A stretch of 64,000 bases of DNA from Sinomonas sp. ASV486 (GTDB taxonomy: Bacteria; Actinomycetota; Actinomycetes; Actinomycetales; Micrococcaceae): NCBI RefSeq assembly GCF_030908215.1, contig NZ_JAVFJK010000006.1:124001-188000 (forward strand), given 5' to 3'. The notes below the pieces were generated by a model. The model saw nothing but the letters and a program-made list of their open reading frames with translations. It was not told where the DNA came from and ran no database searches. Numbering within the stretch: the first letter of the stretch is position 1; each line of letters starts with the position of its first letter. Positions 47,550 to 56,653 of this stretch are shown here, one piece after another. The position numbers and the translations under genes are program-made.

Positions 47550-47649
47550 GCACCGAATCCCGACGGGTGCGCAGGCGTAAGCTGGACGCACTTGCAGGCC
47601 CCGGGCCTGACGGCAGTGAGGCCGTCCGCCCGATCGATGTGGAGGAATC

Positions 47650-48762
47650 ATGACTCAGAACGCTCTCAGCGTTGAATTCGCACGGCGGCTCTCGGAGACC
47701 CCGAAGAGCGCCGAGGAGCGTGCGGCGATCCTGGAGAACCCCGGGTTCGGCGACTATTTCACTGACCACACCGTCGTCGTCGACTGGAAGGTCGATCCCG
47801 AGGGGAAGGGCGGCTGGCACAACGCGCGGGTCGAGCCGTACGGCCCGATCGCGATGGATCCGGCTGCGGCGGTGCTGCACTATGGCCAGGAGATCTTCGA
47901 AGGCCTCAAGGCGTACCGCCACGCCGACGGCACCGTCTGGACGTTCCGTCCCGAGGCGAACGCTCACCGCTTCAACAAGTCGGCCCAGCGCCTCGCGCTG
48001 CCCGAGCTGCCGACTGAGGTCTTCATCGAGTCTCTGCGGCAGATCGTGTCCGCGGACAAGGATTGGGTGCCGAACGGCGACGGCGAGGCCCTGTACCTGC
48101 GCCCGTTCATGATTGCCACCGAGGCGTTCCTGGGCGTCCGTCCGGCCCGTGAGGTCTCGTATCGCGTCATCGCTTCGCCCGCGGGCAACTACTTCGGCGG
48201 CGAGCTCGAGCCTGTCTCGATCTGGCTCTCCGAGCACTATGCGCGTGCAGGCCACGGCGGCACGGGGGAGGCGAAGTGCGGCGGCAACTACGCGGCGTCG
48301 CTCGCGGCCCAGCTCGAGGCCGAGGCGAATGGGTGCAAGCAGGTCCTGTTCCTCGACCCGACCAACGACTTCGCTGTCGATGAGCTCGGCGGCATGAACA
48401 TCTTCTTCGTGTTCAACGGCGACACCCTCGTCACGCCGGCGCTCAACGGCAACATCCTCCACGGCGTCACCCGCGACTCTGTCCTGCAGCTCGCGAGCGA
48501 CCGCGGGCTCACGGTCGAGGAACGCAAGATCACGATCGACGAATGGCGTCAGGCCGTCGCCGACGGGACGCTCACCGAGGTCTTCGCGTGCGGCACCGCG
48601 GCCGTCATCACGCCTATCGGCGAGCTCAAGACCGCCGACGGTTCCCTCGTGACGCCTGAGCTCAAGGGCGAGTCGGTCGCGATGAGCATCCGCGAGCAGC
48701 TCCTCGGGATCCAGACCGGCACGGTCGAGGACCTGCACGGCTGGCTCACGCAGCTCGCGTAG
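47650..48762 (+). CDS. ilvE: Branched-chain amino-acid aminotransferase
   Basis: 370 residues of PLP fold type IV. YGQEIFEGLKAYRHADGTVWTFRPEANAHRFNKSAQRLALPELP, KCGGNYAASLAAQLEAEANGCKQVLFLDP (the PLP region) and ELGGMNIFFVFNGD are typical of class II IlvE. It transfers amino groups to the 2-oxoacids made by the ilv and leu genes nearby. GTGGAGG precedes the ATG by 4 bases. Confidence 0.95.
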   Translation: MTQNALSVEFARRLSETPKSAEERAAILENPGFGDYFTDHTVVVDWKVDPEGKGGWHNARVEPYGPIAMDPAAAVLHYGQEIFEGLKAYRHADGTVWTFRPEANAHRFNKSAQRLALPELPTEVFIESLRQIVSADKDWVPNGDGEALYLRPFMIATEAFLGVRPAREVSYRVIASPAGNYFGGELEPVSIWLSEHYARAGHGGTGEAKCGGNYAASLAAQLEAEANGCKQVLFLDPTNDFAVDELGGMNIFFVFNGDTLVTPALNGNILHGVTRDSVLQLASDRGLTVEERKITIDEWRQAVADGTLTEVFACGTAAVITPIGELKTADGSLVTPELKGESVAMSIREQLLGIQTGTVEDLHGWLTQLA

Positions 48763-48767
48763 CCTGC

Positions 48768-48813
48768 GCTGATCGAGCGGACCCGAAGACGCTGGTTGAG
48801 CGGAGTCGAAACC
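48768..48813 (+). repeat. Two copies of a 23-bp GGTTGAGCGGAGTCGAAACC-type repeat
   Basis: GCTGGTTGAGCGGAGTCGAA at 48791 is preceded by a diverged copy (GCTGATCGAGCGGACCCGAA) at 48768. From memory, repeats of this wording occur between genes in many actinobacterial genomes. It lies directly after the ilvE stop and may affect the mRNA end. Confidence 0.5.
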
Positions 48814-48968
48814 GAGGTTCCGCCGCACCGGGCTTCCGCTGTGCTGCGCACGACGGCGCGTCCCCGGCTCAGGCGGGCATCCCGCCTGCCTGCCCAGGGA
48901 CGCGCTGTCGGAGGCTGCCCCTCACGGTGCCGCCAGGCCACCCGCCCGGTCACGATAGGGTGAACCCC

Positions 48969-49745
48969 ATGCGCATTGCCCGTTGTGTACTCGACTCCGA
49001 ACCCTTCTACGGCGTGGTCCAGGGGGAGCCCGGCCACGAGACCGTCGCCGTCATCAAGGGCGACCCCTTCTTCAACGGCGTCGAGCCGACGGGCGTCACC
49101 CACCCGCTCGAGGACGTGCGCCTCCTCGCGCCGATCATCCCCCGCAGCAAGGTCGTGGGGATCGGCCGCAACTACGCGGACCACGCCAAGGAGATGGGCA
49201 ACGACCTGCCCACCGAGCCGTCCATGTTCCTCGTGGCCAACACGGCAGTGGTGGGCCCCGGCGACCCGGTCGTCCTGCCGGAGTGGACCGAGGAAGTCTC
49301 CTACGAGGGCGAGCTCTGCGTCGTGATCGGACGCATCTGCAAGGACGTGCCAGCAGAGAAGGCCGGGGATGTCATCTTCGGCTACACCGTGGGCAACGAC
49401 CTCACGGCACGCGACAAGCAGCGCACTGATCTCCAGTGGGCGCGAGCCAAGTCGTTTGACACGTCCAAGCCCCTCGGACCCTGGATCGAGACCGACCTCG
49501 ACGTCGAGGATCTCCGCCTCTCCACCAAGGTCAACGGCGAGGTCAGGCAGGACGGCAGCACCGCAGACATGGTCTTCGGCGTCAATGAGCTCGTTGCTGC
49601 CGTCTCCGCAGCCTTCACCCTCCTGCCCGGCGACGTCATCATGACCGGCACCCCTGCCGGCGTGGGCCTCGTGAAGGAGGGTGACCGCGTCGAGATCGAG
49701 ATCGAGGGCCTCGGGGTCCTCTCGAACCCTATCGTGCGTCGGTAG
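48969..49745 (+). CDS. Fumarylacetoacetate hydrolase-family protein
   Basis: 258 residues. VVGIGRNYADHAKEMGN, the metal site YEGELCVVIG, FGYTVGNDLTARDKQRTDLQWARAKSFDTSKPLGPWI and LPGDVIMTGTPAGVGLVKEGD are complete. The close FAHD1-like pattern suggests an acylpyruvate hydrolase or oxaloacetate decarboxylase. A TAGGGT -10-like element ends 7 bases before the ATG (leaderless). It lies between ilvE and gltX as a single gene and looks like a housekeeping copy, unlike the two catabolic-region FAH genes. Confidence 0.88.
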   Translation: MRIARCVLDSEPFYGVVQGEPGHETVAVIKGDPFFNGVEPTGVTHPLEDVRLLAPIIPRSKVVGIGRNYADHAKEMGNDLPTEPSMFLVANTAVVGPGDPVVLPEWTEEVSYEGELCVVIGRICKDVPAEKAGDVIFGYTVGNDLTARDKQRTDLQWARAKSFDTSKPLGPWIETDLDVEDLRLSTKVNGEVRQDGSTADMVFGVNELVAAVSAAFTLLPGDVIMTGTPAGVGLVKEGDRVEIEIEGLGVLSNPIVRR

Positions 49746-49750
49746 CCGCT

Positions 49751-49788
49751 GCGCCGCAGGCTGAATGCCGTGTGCTTCCCTGCGGCGC
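49751..49788 (+). terminator. Hairpin after the FAH-family gene
   Basis: GCGCCGCAGG (49751-49760) pairs with CCTGCGGCGC (49779-49788), beginning 6 bases past the stop codon. A second long-range dyad, GCGCACGACG (49787-49796) with CGTCGTGCGC (49831-49840), follows. Confidence 0.6.
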
Positions 49789-49899
49789 GCACGACGCCGC
49801 GTGGCCGGCCCGCACGGGTCGGGAGCCCGCCGTCGTGCGCACCACAGCTGGGATGACGCGAGCCGAGCCAAGGGAGAGGCCCCTTAGAATAGGGGCACT

Positions 49900-51423
49900 A
49901 TGACTTCCTCGCCCCCAGCACCTCTGCTCGACCCCGCCTCCATCCCGTCCGTCGTGCCCGACACGCCGGTGCGTGTGCGCTTCTGCCCCTCTCCGACGGG
50001 CACGCCGCACGTCGGCATGGTGCGCACTGCCCTGTTCAACTGGGCCTACGCGCGCCACACGGGCGGCACGTTCGTGTTCCGCATCGAGGACACCGACGCG
50101 CAGCGGGACACCGAGGAGAGCTACGAGCAGATCGTCGAGGCCCTGCGCTGGCTCGGCCTGACGTGGGACGAGGGGATCGACGTCGGCGGCCCGCACGAGC
50201 CGTACCGGCAGTCGCGTCGTCTCGACCTCTACAAGGACGTCGCGGCGAAGCTCAAGGACGCGGGGTTCCTGTACGAGTCGTTCTCCACGCCGGCCGAGAT
50301 CGAGGCCCGCCACAAGGCGGCGGGCCGGGATCCCAAGCTCGGCTACGACAACTCGGACCGAGACCTCACGGACGAGCAGAAGGCAGCCTTCCGTGCCGAG
50401 GGACGCGAGCCCGTGCTGCGCTTCCGCATGCCCGAGGAGGACGTGGTCTTCAATGACATCATCCGCGGCGAGATCACGTTCAAGGCCGGAACAGTGCCGG
50501 ACTTCGTCGTGGTGCGCGCGGACGGCTCGCCCCTGTACACGCTCGTCAACCCGGTCGACGACGCTCTCATGGGCATCACCCACGTGCTCCGTGGCGAGGA
50601 CCTCCTGTCCTCGACCCCGCGCCAGGTCGCGCTCTACTACGCGCTCCACGCGGTGGGCGTTGCGAGCTACATGCCGATCTTCGGCCACCTGCCGTATGTG
50701 ATGGGCGAGGGGAACAAGAAGCTCTCCAAGCGCGACCCGGAGTCGAACCTCTTCCACCACCGCGAGCGCGGCTTCATCCCCGAGGGCCTCCTGAACTACC
50801 TCGCGCTGCTCGGCTGGTCGATCTCGGCGGACGAGGACATCTTCACGGTGGAGCAGTTCACGTCCGCGTTCGACATCGCCGACGTGCTGCCCAACCCGGC
50901 CCGCTTCGACCTCAAGAAGGCCGAGGCGATCAACGGCACGCACGTGCGCCTGCTCGAGGCCGCCGACTTCCGCGAGCGCCTGGTCCCGTACCTGCGCGAG
51001 GCCGGCATCGTGGGGGAGGCCCTCACCCCGCGCCAGGACGAGATCCTGACCGAGGCCGCGCCGCTCATCCAGGAGCGCATCACGCTCCTCGGCGAGGCCC
51101 CCGAGATGCTCGGCTTCCTCTTTGCCGAGGACTCCGCGATCCGCATCGCCGACGATGCGCTGAAGGGCATGCCCGCGAACCTGCCCGAGGTCCTCGACGC
51201 CGCCCTCACGGCCCTCGAGCCGGTCACGGACTGGTCGGCTGAGGACATCCAGGCAGCCCTGCGCAGCGCCCTCGTGGAGGGACTCGGCATCAAGCCGCGC
51301 CTCGCGTTCGGGCCAGTCCGCACGGCCATCTCCGGCCGCCGCATCTCGCCGCCGCTCTTCGAGTCCATGGTCATCCTCGGCAAGGACTCGTCCCTCGCAC
51401 GCATCAAGGCCTTCCGTGGCTGA
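49900..51423 (+). CDS. gltX: Glutamyl-tRNA synthetase
   Basis: 507 residues. The HIGH region is [22 protein letters not shown] and the KMSKS loop is [24 protein letters not shown] and [15 protein letters not shown] are further class I GluRS segments. TAGAAT at 49885-49890 ends 9 bases before the ATG and there is no good ribosome-binding site, so the message is probably leaderless. The HAD-family gene overlaps its end. Three tRNA genes for Gln and Glu lie 1.1 kb downstream. Confidence 0.96.
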   Translation: MTSSPPAPLLDPASIPSVVPDTPVRVRFCPSPTGTPHVGMVRTALFNWAYARHTGGTFVFRIEDTDAQRDTEESYEQIVEALRWLGLTWDEGIDVGGPHEPYRQSRRLDLYKDVAAKLKDAGFLYESFSTPAEIEARHKAAGRDPKLGYDNSDRDLTDEQKAAFRAEGREPVLRFRMPEEDVVFNDIIRGEITFKAGTVPDFVVVRADGSPLYTLVNPVDDALMGITHVLRGEDLLSSTPRQVALYYALHAVGVASYMPIFGHLPYVMGEGNKKLSKRDPESNLFHHRERGFIPEGLLNYLALLGWSISADEDIFTVEQFTSAFDIADVLPNPARFDLKKAEAINGTHVRLLEAADFRERLVPYLREAGIVGEALTPRQDEILTEAAPLIQERITLLGEAPEMLGFLFAEDSAIRIADDALKGMPANLPEVLDAALTALEPVTDWSAEDIQAALRSALVEGLGIKPRLAFGPVRTAISGRRISPPLFESMVILGKDSSLARIKAFRG

Positions 51424-52258
51424 CACGGTGACTGCGACGGTGGCTGAGGCGCTGGCCGAGAGCACAGGACCCGCGACGCCGGCGACGCACGACGGCGGCC
51501 GCGCACCCGCCGTCGTTCGCGTGCCCGGCGTGGTCGGAACGGCGCAGGTGGAGGGCGTGCTCCTGGACATCGACGAGACTCTCGTGGATCTCGAGGGCGC
51601 CATGGACCGGGCGCTTCGTGAAGTCAGCGCTCCGCTCCTCCCCGGCCTGGTCGAGGCGGAGTGGGTGACGTTCTGCCGCATCTTCACGCGCGGGTCCGAC
51701 GACATCTATGAGCGCTACATGGCGCACGAGATCACATTCGCCGAGCAGCGGGTGCTGCGGGCCGAGCGGTGCCTCGCGCACTTCGGGACGGGTTTCGCCT
51801 CCGATGCCCAGGCTGCTCAGTGGCTCAGCGAGTACGAGACGGCGCAGCCCTCATACGTGCGGGCGTTTGACGACGTGCACCCGTTCCTCGATGCCCTCGA
51901 GGCCGCGGGGATCGCCTACGGCGCCGTCAGCAACAACGTGCACGACTACCAGCGGGCCAAGCTCGATGTCGCCGGTCTCGAGCGCATCAGCGTCCTGGTG
52001 GGCATCGATGCGGTGGGCGTTGCGAAGCCGGATCCGGCCATCTTCCGTGAGGGACTGCGCCGGCTCGGCACGGCGGCCGAGCAGACGGTGTACGTCGGGG
52101 ACAACCCCGCGCACGACGTCGTCGGGGCGGCCGGCGCGGGAATCCGCGGGATCTGGCTCAATCGCCGCTCGACGGTCCTCGACCCCGCGGCCGCACTGCT
52201 GGTGCCCGAGCAGGTTGCGAGCCTGGGCGAGATCCCGGGGATCCTCGGCCTCCTCTGA
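51416..52258 (+). CDS. HAD-family hydrolase
   Basis: 280 residues; GTG start overlaps gltX by 8 bases. A 45-residue low-complexity N terminus precedes [17 protein letters not shown], which holds the nucleophile and general-acid aspartates. [43 protein letters not shown] and [27 protein letters not shown] are HAD motifs II to IV. It probably dephosphorylates a small metabolite; substrate unknown. Translational coupling to gltX is conserved in related actinobacteria as far as I recall. Confidence 0.88.
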   Translation: MADTVTATVAEALAESTGPATPATHDGGRAPAVVRVPGVVGTAQVEGVLLDIDETLVDLEGAMDRALREVSAPLLPGLVEAEWVTFCRIFTRGSDDIYERYMAHEITFAEQRVLRAERCLAHFGTGFASDAQAAQWLSEYETAQPSYVRAFDDVHPFLDALEAAGIAYGAVSNNVHDYQRAKLDVAGLERISVLVGIDAVGVAKPDPAIFREGLRRLGTAAEQTVYVGDNPAHDVVGAAGAGIRGIWLNRRSTVLDPAAALLVPEQVASLGEIPGILGLL

Positions 52259-52264
52259 CGCTCA

Positions 52265-52378
52265 GCGACCCCGCAACGTCCTGCCAGAGACCCCGCAACG
52301 TCCTGCCAGAGACCCCGCAACGTCCTGCCAGAGACCCCGCAACGCTGTAGGGTCTCTGGCGTTGTGCTGTGGGGTCTC
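52265..52378. repeat. 22-bp tandem array with inverted end, before the tRNA cluster
   Basis: Three full units (GAGACCCCGCAACGTCCT core) at 52265, 52287 and 52309, a shortened one at 52331, then an inverted partial unit ending GTGGGGTCTC at 52378. The CCCCGCAACGT core resembles CTCCGCAACGT in the array at 2472. It fills the first part of the 304-base gap between the HAD gene and tRNA-Gln; the second part holds the tRNA promoter. Confidence 0.8.
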
Positions 52379-52450
52379 AGGTCAGGCTCTCATCGCGCGA
52401 ACATGACACGGATCACGTGCGCGAGGGGTTCCGTGACCGTGTTGCGGATT

Positions 52451-52478
52451 TTGCGCCCGACAGAGCATCGGGTAGAGT
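52451..52478 (+). promoter_or_regulatory. Promoter of the tRNA-Gln/Glu/Glu cluster
   Basis: TTGCGC (52451-52456) and TAGAGT (52473-52478), 16 bases apart, lie 84 bases before tRNA-Gln. No coding signal is visible between them and the tRNA. Confidence 0.5.
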
Positions 52479-52562
52479 AATTACTCGTGCTGAGGGGCAC
52501 GGGAGCATTCGGGTGGACCACCAAGGTTGACGCGAAGAGCCGAGCAGAGCCCCGATAGCCAG

Positions 52563-52634
52563 TGGGATATGGTGTAATTGGCAACACTACGGTTTCTGGT
52601 ACCGTCATTCTAGGTTCGAGTCCTGGTATCCCAG
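52563..52634 (+). tRNA. tRNA-Gln (anticodon CUG)
   Basis: 72 nt; acceptor TGGGATA/TATCCCA with G73, anticodon loop TTCTGGT (anticodon CUG) and T-arm TAGGTTCGAGTCCTG. First of three tRNA genes. Confidence 0.95.
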
Positions 52635-52700
52635 CTCCTGATGTTCCGCCGTTGTGCGGAATCAAAGGAATGCTCATTTGTGAGCACGGTAAAGTACCAC

Positions 52701-52773
52701 GGCCCCATCGTATAGCGGCCTAGTACGCCGCCCTCTCACGGCGGTAACGCGGGTTCGAATCCCGCTGGGGTCA
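52701..52773 (+). tRNA. tRNA-Glu (anticodon CUC), copy 1
   Basis: 73 nt; acceptor GGCCCCA/TGGGGTC with A73, anticodon stem CCGCC/GGCGG, loop CTCTCAC (anticodon CUC), T-arm GCGGGTTCGAATCCCGC. 66 bases after tRNA-Gln. Confidence 0.95.
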
Positions 52774-52869
52774 CGGACAGGGTGCCGGCAATTGCGCCGG
52801 GACCCTTTCTGAAAGAGCCTTCCTCAGGAAGGCAGGAGCGCCGTCCGGCAACGGGCTGGCGCAGTGCAG

Positions 52870-52942
52870 GGCCCCATCGTATAGCGGCCTAGTACGCTGC
52901 CCTCTCACGGCGGTAACGCGGGTTCGAATCCCGCTGGGGTCA
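52870..52942 (+). tRNA. tRNA-Glu (anticodon CUC), copy 2
   Basis: 73 nt, identical to copy 1 except for one C-to-T change in the 5' anticodon stem (CTGCC against GGCGG), which makes a U-G wobble. It ends 6 bases before a strong terminator. Confidence 0.94.
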
Positions 52943-52948
52943 CCTCAG

Positions 52949-52980
52949 AGGAGGGCCCGGTCTTCGGACCGGGCCCTCCT
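52949..52980. terminator. Strong bidirectional terminator after the tRNA cluster
   Basis: A perfect 14-bp stem closed by a UUCG tetraloop (52949-52962, loop 52963-52966, 52967-52980), followed by TCGTTT. It sits between the tRNA cluster and the convergent DUF1697 gene. Confidence 0.9.
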
Positions 52981-53002
52981 TCGTTTCTCGGACTGGATGG
53001 CC

Positions 53003-53563
53003 TCACGCGAAGGCTGCCTGGACCTTCAGGAGCGTTCGGAGGTTGCGCGTCGTGGTCGTGGCCTTGAACGCCGGCTTGGCGCTGGCCTTGGAGATGGGCG
53101 CGTCAAGGGTGGAACCCTTCGGGCAGCGCCACGCGAGCGCCATCGGGGAGAGGCGCATGTGCTCCGTCTCGGCTGAGCTGCCGGTCTCCGGACGCGATTC
53201 CGCGAGGGCCGCCGCGGTGTCAAGGAGGCCGTCGAGCGCCGTGGGGTCCGAGGCGAGGGTGATGTACGCATGGACCGCGGGTTCGTCGGCCGGGTACGGG
53301 CAGGCTGCAACGAGCGAGTCGACCTCGTCGCGCGGGAGCACCACGACCCATGCGTCGTAGCCGAAATCGGACCGCAGCGCCCGCTCGACCAGGTCTTTGA
53401 CCTCGGTCGTGGTCTTCTCGGCAGAGAGAACGGCGTTGCCGCTCGCGAGCAGCGTCTTGACGCCAGAGACCGGCAGCGCCGCAAGAGTCGCGCGGACGTC
53501 CGCCATCTTGAGCGTGATGCCGCCTACGTTGACGCCGCGCAGGAACACCGCGTACTCGGCCAC
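53003..53563 (-). CDS. DUF1697 domain protein
   Basis: 186 residues. YAVFLRGVNVGGITLKMADVRATLAALPVSGVKTLLASGNAVL at the start is the clear DUF1697 pattern; the later TRNLRTLLKV also fits. Cytoplasmic, no membrane segment. Function of the family is unestablished. It lies downstream of the IclR gene on the same strand, 37 bases away, but there is no reason beyond position to link them. Confidence 0.85.
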   Translation of the reverse strand: MAEYAVFLRGVNVGGITLKMADVRATLAALPVSGVKTLLASGNAVLSAEKTTTEVKDLVERALRSDFGYDAWVVVLPRDEVDSLVAACPYPADEPAVHAYITLASDPTALDGLLDTAAALAESRPETGSSAETEHMRLSPMALAWRCPKGSTLDAPISKASAKPAFKATTTTRNLRTLLKVQAAFA

Positions 53564-53600
53564 TGGCCCCCCTCGTCCGCCTTGTCTCGGTGCTGCTGGC

Positions 53601-54320
53601 TCAGTCGTTGCCCTTGCGCAGGGCCTCCGTCAGGAGCCGTCCGGCATTGCATACGACCTCAGCATGCTGGCGGCCCGGCTGGCGGGTCAAGCGCTCGATG
53701 GGCCCCGAAATGGACACCGCTGCGATCACCCGGCCGGAGGGTCCCCGCACCGGGGCGGAGACGGAGGCGACCCCCGGCTCGCGTTCGCCGAGCGACTGGG
53801 CCCAGCCGCGGCGTCGTACTCCCGCGAGGACTGTGGGCGTGAAGCGCGCCTGGTTCAGGCCCTCGAGGAGCCGGTCGTGGTCTTCCCATGCTACGAGCAC
53901 CTGTGCCGCCGAGCCTGCCTTCATGCTCAGCTGGGTGCCCACGGGGATGGTGTCGCGCAGCCCTACCGGGCGCTCGGCCGAGGCGACGCACACGCGCCAG
54001 TCGCCCTGTCGGCGGAAGATCTGGGCGCTCTCGCCGGTTGCATCGCGGAGCTGGACGAGGATGGGGCCTGCAGCGGCGATGAGGCGGTCCTCGCCCGCGG
54101 CGGAGGCGAGTTCGACGAGCCGCGAGCCGAGCACGAACCGACCCTGCATGTCCCGCGCCACGAGCCGGTGGTGCACGAGGGCGAGAGCGAGCCGATGGAC
54201 GGTGGGCCGGGCGAGGCCGGTCGCCGCTACGAGCTGAGCGAGGGTCGTAGGCCCCGCCTCGAGGGCGTCGAGCACGAGGGCGGCCTTGTCGATGACGCCG
54301 ACGCCACTAGAGTTGTCCAT
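53601..54320 (-). CDS. IclR family regulator, NdgR-like
   Basis: 239 residues. The winged helix is at about residues 8-65 (VIDKAALVLDALEAGPTTLAQLVAATGLARPTVHRLALALVHHRLV) and the IclR effector domain at about 70-235 (RDATGESAQIFRRQGDWRVCVASAERPVGLRDTIPVGTQLSMKAGSAAQVLVAW). It is divergent from leuCD, the position held in actinobacteria by NdgR, a regulator of leucine and other amino-acid genes. The 21-bp palindrome between the two starts is its likely operator. The ATG at 54320 has AGGATG overlap but no strong ribosome-binding site. Confidence 0.88.
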   Translation of the reverse strand: MDNSSGVGVIDKAALVLDALEAGPTTLAQLVAATGLARPTVHRLALALVHHRLVARDMQGRFVLGSRLVELASAAGEDRLIAAAGPILVQLRDATGESAQIFRRQGDWRVCVASAERPVGLRDTIPVGTQLSMKAGSAAQVLVAWEDHDRLLEGLNQARFTPTVLAGVRRRGWAQSLGEREPGVASVSAPVRGPSGRVIAAVSISGPIERLTRQPGRQHAEVVCNAGRLLTEALRKGND

Positions 54321-54332
54321 AGGATGATATTG

Positions 54333-54353
54333 GCGTCTCAGTATCTGAGATGC
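54333..54353. promoter_or_regulatory. Palindromic operator between the IclR gene and leuC
   Basis: TCTCAG-TAT-CTGAGA (54336-54350) is a perfect inverted repeat; extending three bases each side adds GCG/TGC with one mismatch. It lies 13 bases upstream of the regulator ATG and about 100 upstream of leuC. Probable binding site of the adjacent IclR protein. Confidence 0.65.
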
Positions 54354-54455
54354 AAGTTGGCGGAGTGGCCAGCAGGGCCGCGGCGCTGGTGCACTGGTAC
54401 GTAGACAGCCATGGCGGCTGGCCAGACAACTGGCACGAGCTGGAGGGAGTAGGCC

Positions 54456-55895
54456 GTGGGACGCACACTGGCCGAGAAGGTCTGGGACGCACACGTGGTG
54501 CGCAAGGGCGCGGATGGGCAGCCCGATCTGCTGTACATCGACCTTCACCTCGTGCATGAGGTGACGTCGCCTCAGGCGTTCGAGGGCCTCCGGCTCGCCG
54601 GCCGCAGACTGCGCCGACCCGACCTCACGATTGCGACCGAGGACCACAACACCCCGACGCTCGACATCGACAAGCCGATCGCGGATCCGACGAGCCGTAC
54701 GCAGATCGAGACCCTGCGCGCCAACTGCGCGGAGTTCGGCGTCCGACTGCACTCCCTCGGTGACCGCGAGCAGGGCATCGTGCACGTGGTGGGCCCGCAG
54801 CTCGGCCTCACACAGCCCGGGCTCACGATCGTGTGCGGCGACTCGCACACGTCGACGCACGGTGCGTTCGGTGCCCTTGCCATGGGCATCGGCACATCCG
54901 AGGTTGAGCACGTGATGGCCACGCAGTCGCTCTCGCTCACTCCGTTCAAGACCATGGCCATCACGGTCGAGGGCACGCTCAAGCCCGGCGTGAGCAGCAA
55001 GGACATCATCCTCGCCGTCATCGCCAAGATGGGCACCGGCGGCGGCCAGGGCTATGTCCTCGAATACCGTGGCTCCGCGATCCGCGCCCTCTCAATGGAG
55101 GCGCGCATGACGATCTGCAACATGTCCATCGAGGCGGGCGCCCGCGCAGGCATGGTCGCGCCGGACCAGACCACCTACGACTTCATGAAGGGCCGCCCGC
55201 ACGCCCCGCAGGGCGCCGAGTGGGATGCGGCCGTCGAGTACTGGGACACACTGCGGACCGACGACGACGCCGTGTTCGACGCCGAGGTGTTCCTCGACGC
55301 TGACACGCTCGAGCCGTTCGTCACCTGGGGAACGAACCCCGGCCAGGGCGTCTCGCTCTCGCAGGCCGTGCCGGATCCGGACGACTTCGCGGACGAGAAC
55401 GCCAAGGCCACCGCGCGCCGTGCCCTCGACTACATGGGCCTCAGTGCGGGAACGCCGATGAAGGATATCCGCGTCGACACGGTCTTCCTCGGATCCTGCA
55501 CCAATTCCCGTCTCGAGGATCTCCGGGCCGCCGCGGAGATCGTCCGCGGCCGCACCAAGGACCCGACGGTCCGCATGTTGGTTGTCCCGGGGTCTGCCCG
55601 AGTGCGCCTCGAGGCCGAGGCCGAGGGGCTCGACAAGGTGTTCAAGGACTTCGGTGCCGAGTGGCGCTTTGCAGGCTGCTCGATGTGCCTTGGCATGAAT
55701 CCCGACCAGCTCCAGCCGGGCGAGCGGTGCGCCTCGACGTCGAACCGCAACTTCGAGGGCCGCCAGGGCAAGGGCGGCCGCACGCACCTCGTCTCACCCG
55801 TCGTCGCGGCGGCGACCGCGATCCGTGGCACACTCTCGTCGCCCGCGGACCTCGATCCCGTGCCCGACTCCCAAGCCGCCGGCGCGGCTGCCTAA
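54456..55895 (+). CDS. leuC: 3-isopropylmalate dehydratase, large subunit
   Basis: 479 residues. The aconitase-type [4Fe-4S] cysteines are in FLGSCTNSR and [43 protein letters not shown] and TEDHNTPT are substrate segments. GGAGGGAG lies before the GTG. With LeuD it isomerises 2-isopropylmalate to 3-isopropylmalate. Confidence 0.96.
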   Translation: MGRTLAEKVWDAHVVRKGADGQPDLLYIDLHLVHEVTSPQAFEGLRLAGRRLRRPDLTIATEDHNTPTLDIDKPIADPTSRTQIETLRANCAEFGVRLHSLGDREQGIVHVVGPQLGLTQPGLTIVCGDSHTSTHGAFGALAMGIGTSEVEHVMATQSLSLTPFKTMAITVEGTLKPGVSSKDIILAVIAKMGTGGGQGYVLEYRGSAIRALSMEARMTICNMSIEAGARAGMVAPDQTTYDFMKGRPHAPQGAEWDAAVEYWDTLRTDDDAVFDAEVFLDADTLEPFVTWGTNPGQGVSLSQAVPDPDDFADENAKATARRALDYMGLSAGTPMKDIRVDTVFLGSCTNSRLEDLRAAAEIVRGRTKDPTVRMLVVPGSARVRLEAEAEGLDKVFKDFGAEWRFAGCSMCLGMNPDQLQPGERCASTSNRNFEGRQGKGGRTHLVSPVVAAATAIRGTLSSPADLDPVPDSQAAGAAA

Positions 55896-55912
55896 GGAAG
55901 GACCACCCAGCC

Positions 55913-56512
55913 ATGGAGAAGTTCACCACCCATACCGGCATCGGTGTCCCGCTGCGCCAGAGCAACGTGGACACGGACCAGATCATCCCTGCCGTCTTCC
56001 TCAAGCGCATCACGCGTACAGGCTTCGAGGACGCACTCTTCGCCAGCTGGCGCAAGGACGAGTCGTTCATCCTCAACCAGGAGCCGTTCAGCCGGGGCTC
56101 CGTCCTCGTGGCCGGTCCCGACTTCGGAACGGGCTCGTCCCGCGAGCACGCGGTGTGGGCGCTCAAGGACTATGGCTTCAGGGCCGTGCTCTCCTCGCGG
56201 TTCGCAGACATCTTCCGCGGCAACTCGGGCAAGCAGGGACTCGTGGCGGCGGTCGTGGCCCAGGATGACATCGAGCTCATCTGGAAGGAGCTCGAGAACC
56301 ACCCGGGCACGCAGATCACCGTCGACTTGACCTCTAAGACTGCCACGTGCGGCAACATCGTGGCCCCGTTCGAGATCGATGACTACACGCGCTGGCGCCT
56401 CATCGAGGGCCTCGACGACATCGGCCTCACGCTCCAGCACGAGGACGAGATCGAGGCGTACGAGGCCGGGCGTCCGGCGTTCAAGCCCACGACCCTCCCC
56501 GCCAGGACCTGA
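55913..56512 (+). CDS. leuD: 3-isopropylmalate dehydratase, small subunit
   Basis: 199 residues. [26 protein letters not shown] and [43 protein letters not shown] carry the aconitase swivel-domain motifs. It follows leuC by 17 bases; AAGGAAGG precedes it. Confidence 0.96.
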   Translation: MEKFTTHTGIGVPLRQSNVDTDQIIPAVFLKRITRTGFEDALFASWRKDESFILNQEPFSRGSVLVAGPDFGTGSSREHAVWALKDYGFRAVLSSRFADIFRGNSGKQGLVAAVVAQDDIELIWKELENHPGTQITVDLTSKTATCGNIVAPFEIDDYTRWRLIEGLDDIGLTLQHEDEIEAYEAGRPAFKPTTLPART

Positions 56513-56653
56513 GCGCGCGCAGTTCGCGCACCACGGCACTGAGGCTCGCGCCCGGGTTTTCACCTCCCCGGACGCGAGCTTCTATGCTTAGCAGGGTCCC
56601 GTGCCGGCGGGGTACTGACCGAGGCTATGGGGGCCAGTGAGGAAAAGGTGCAG

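Noticed and set aside
49729-51705. A 658-codon minus-strand open frame
   Set aside because: Antisense to gltX and the HAD gene; compositionally biased translation and no recognisable domain.
54307-54559. Small open frames in the IclR-leuC intergenic region
   Set aside because: They overlap the operator and the start of leuC, lack ribosome-binding sites and have no conserved appearance.
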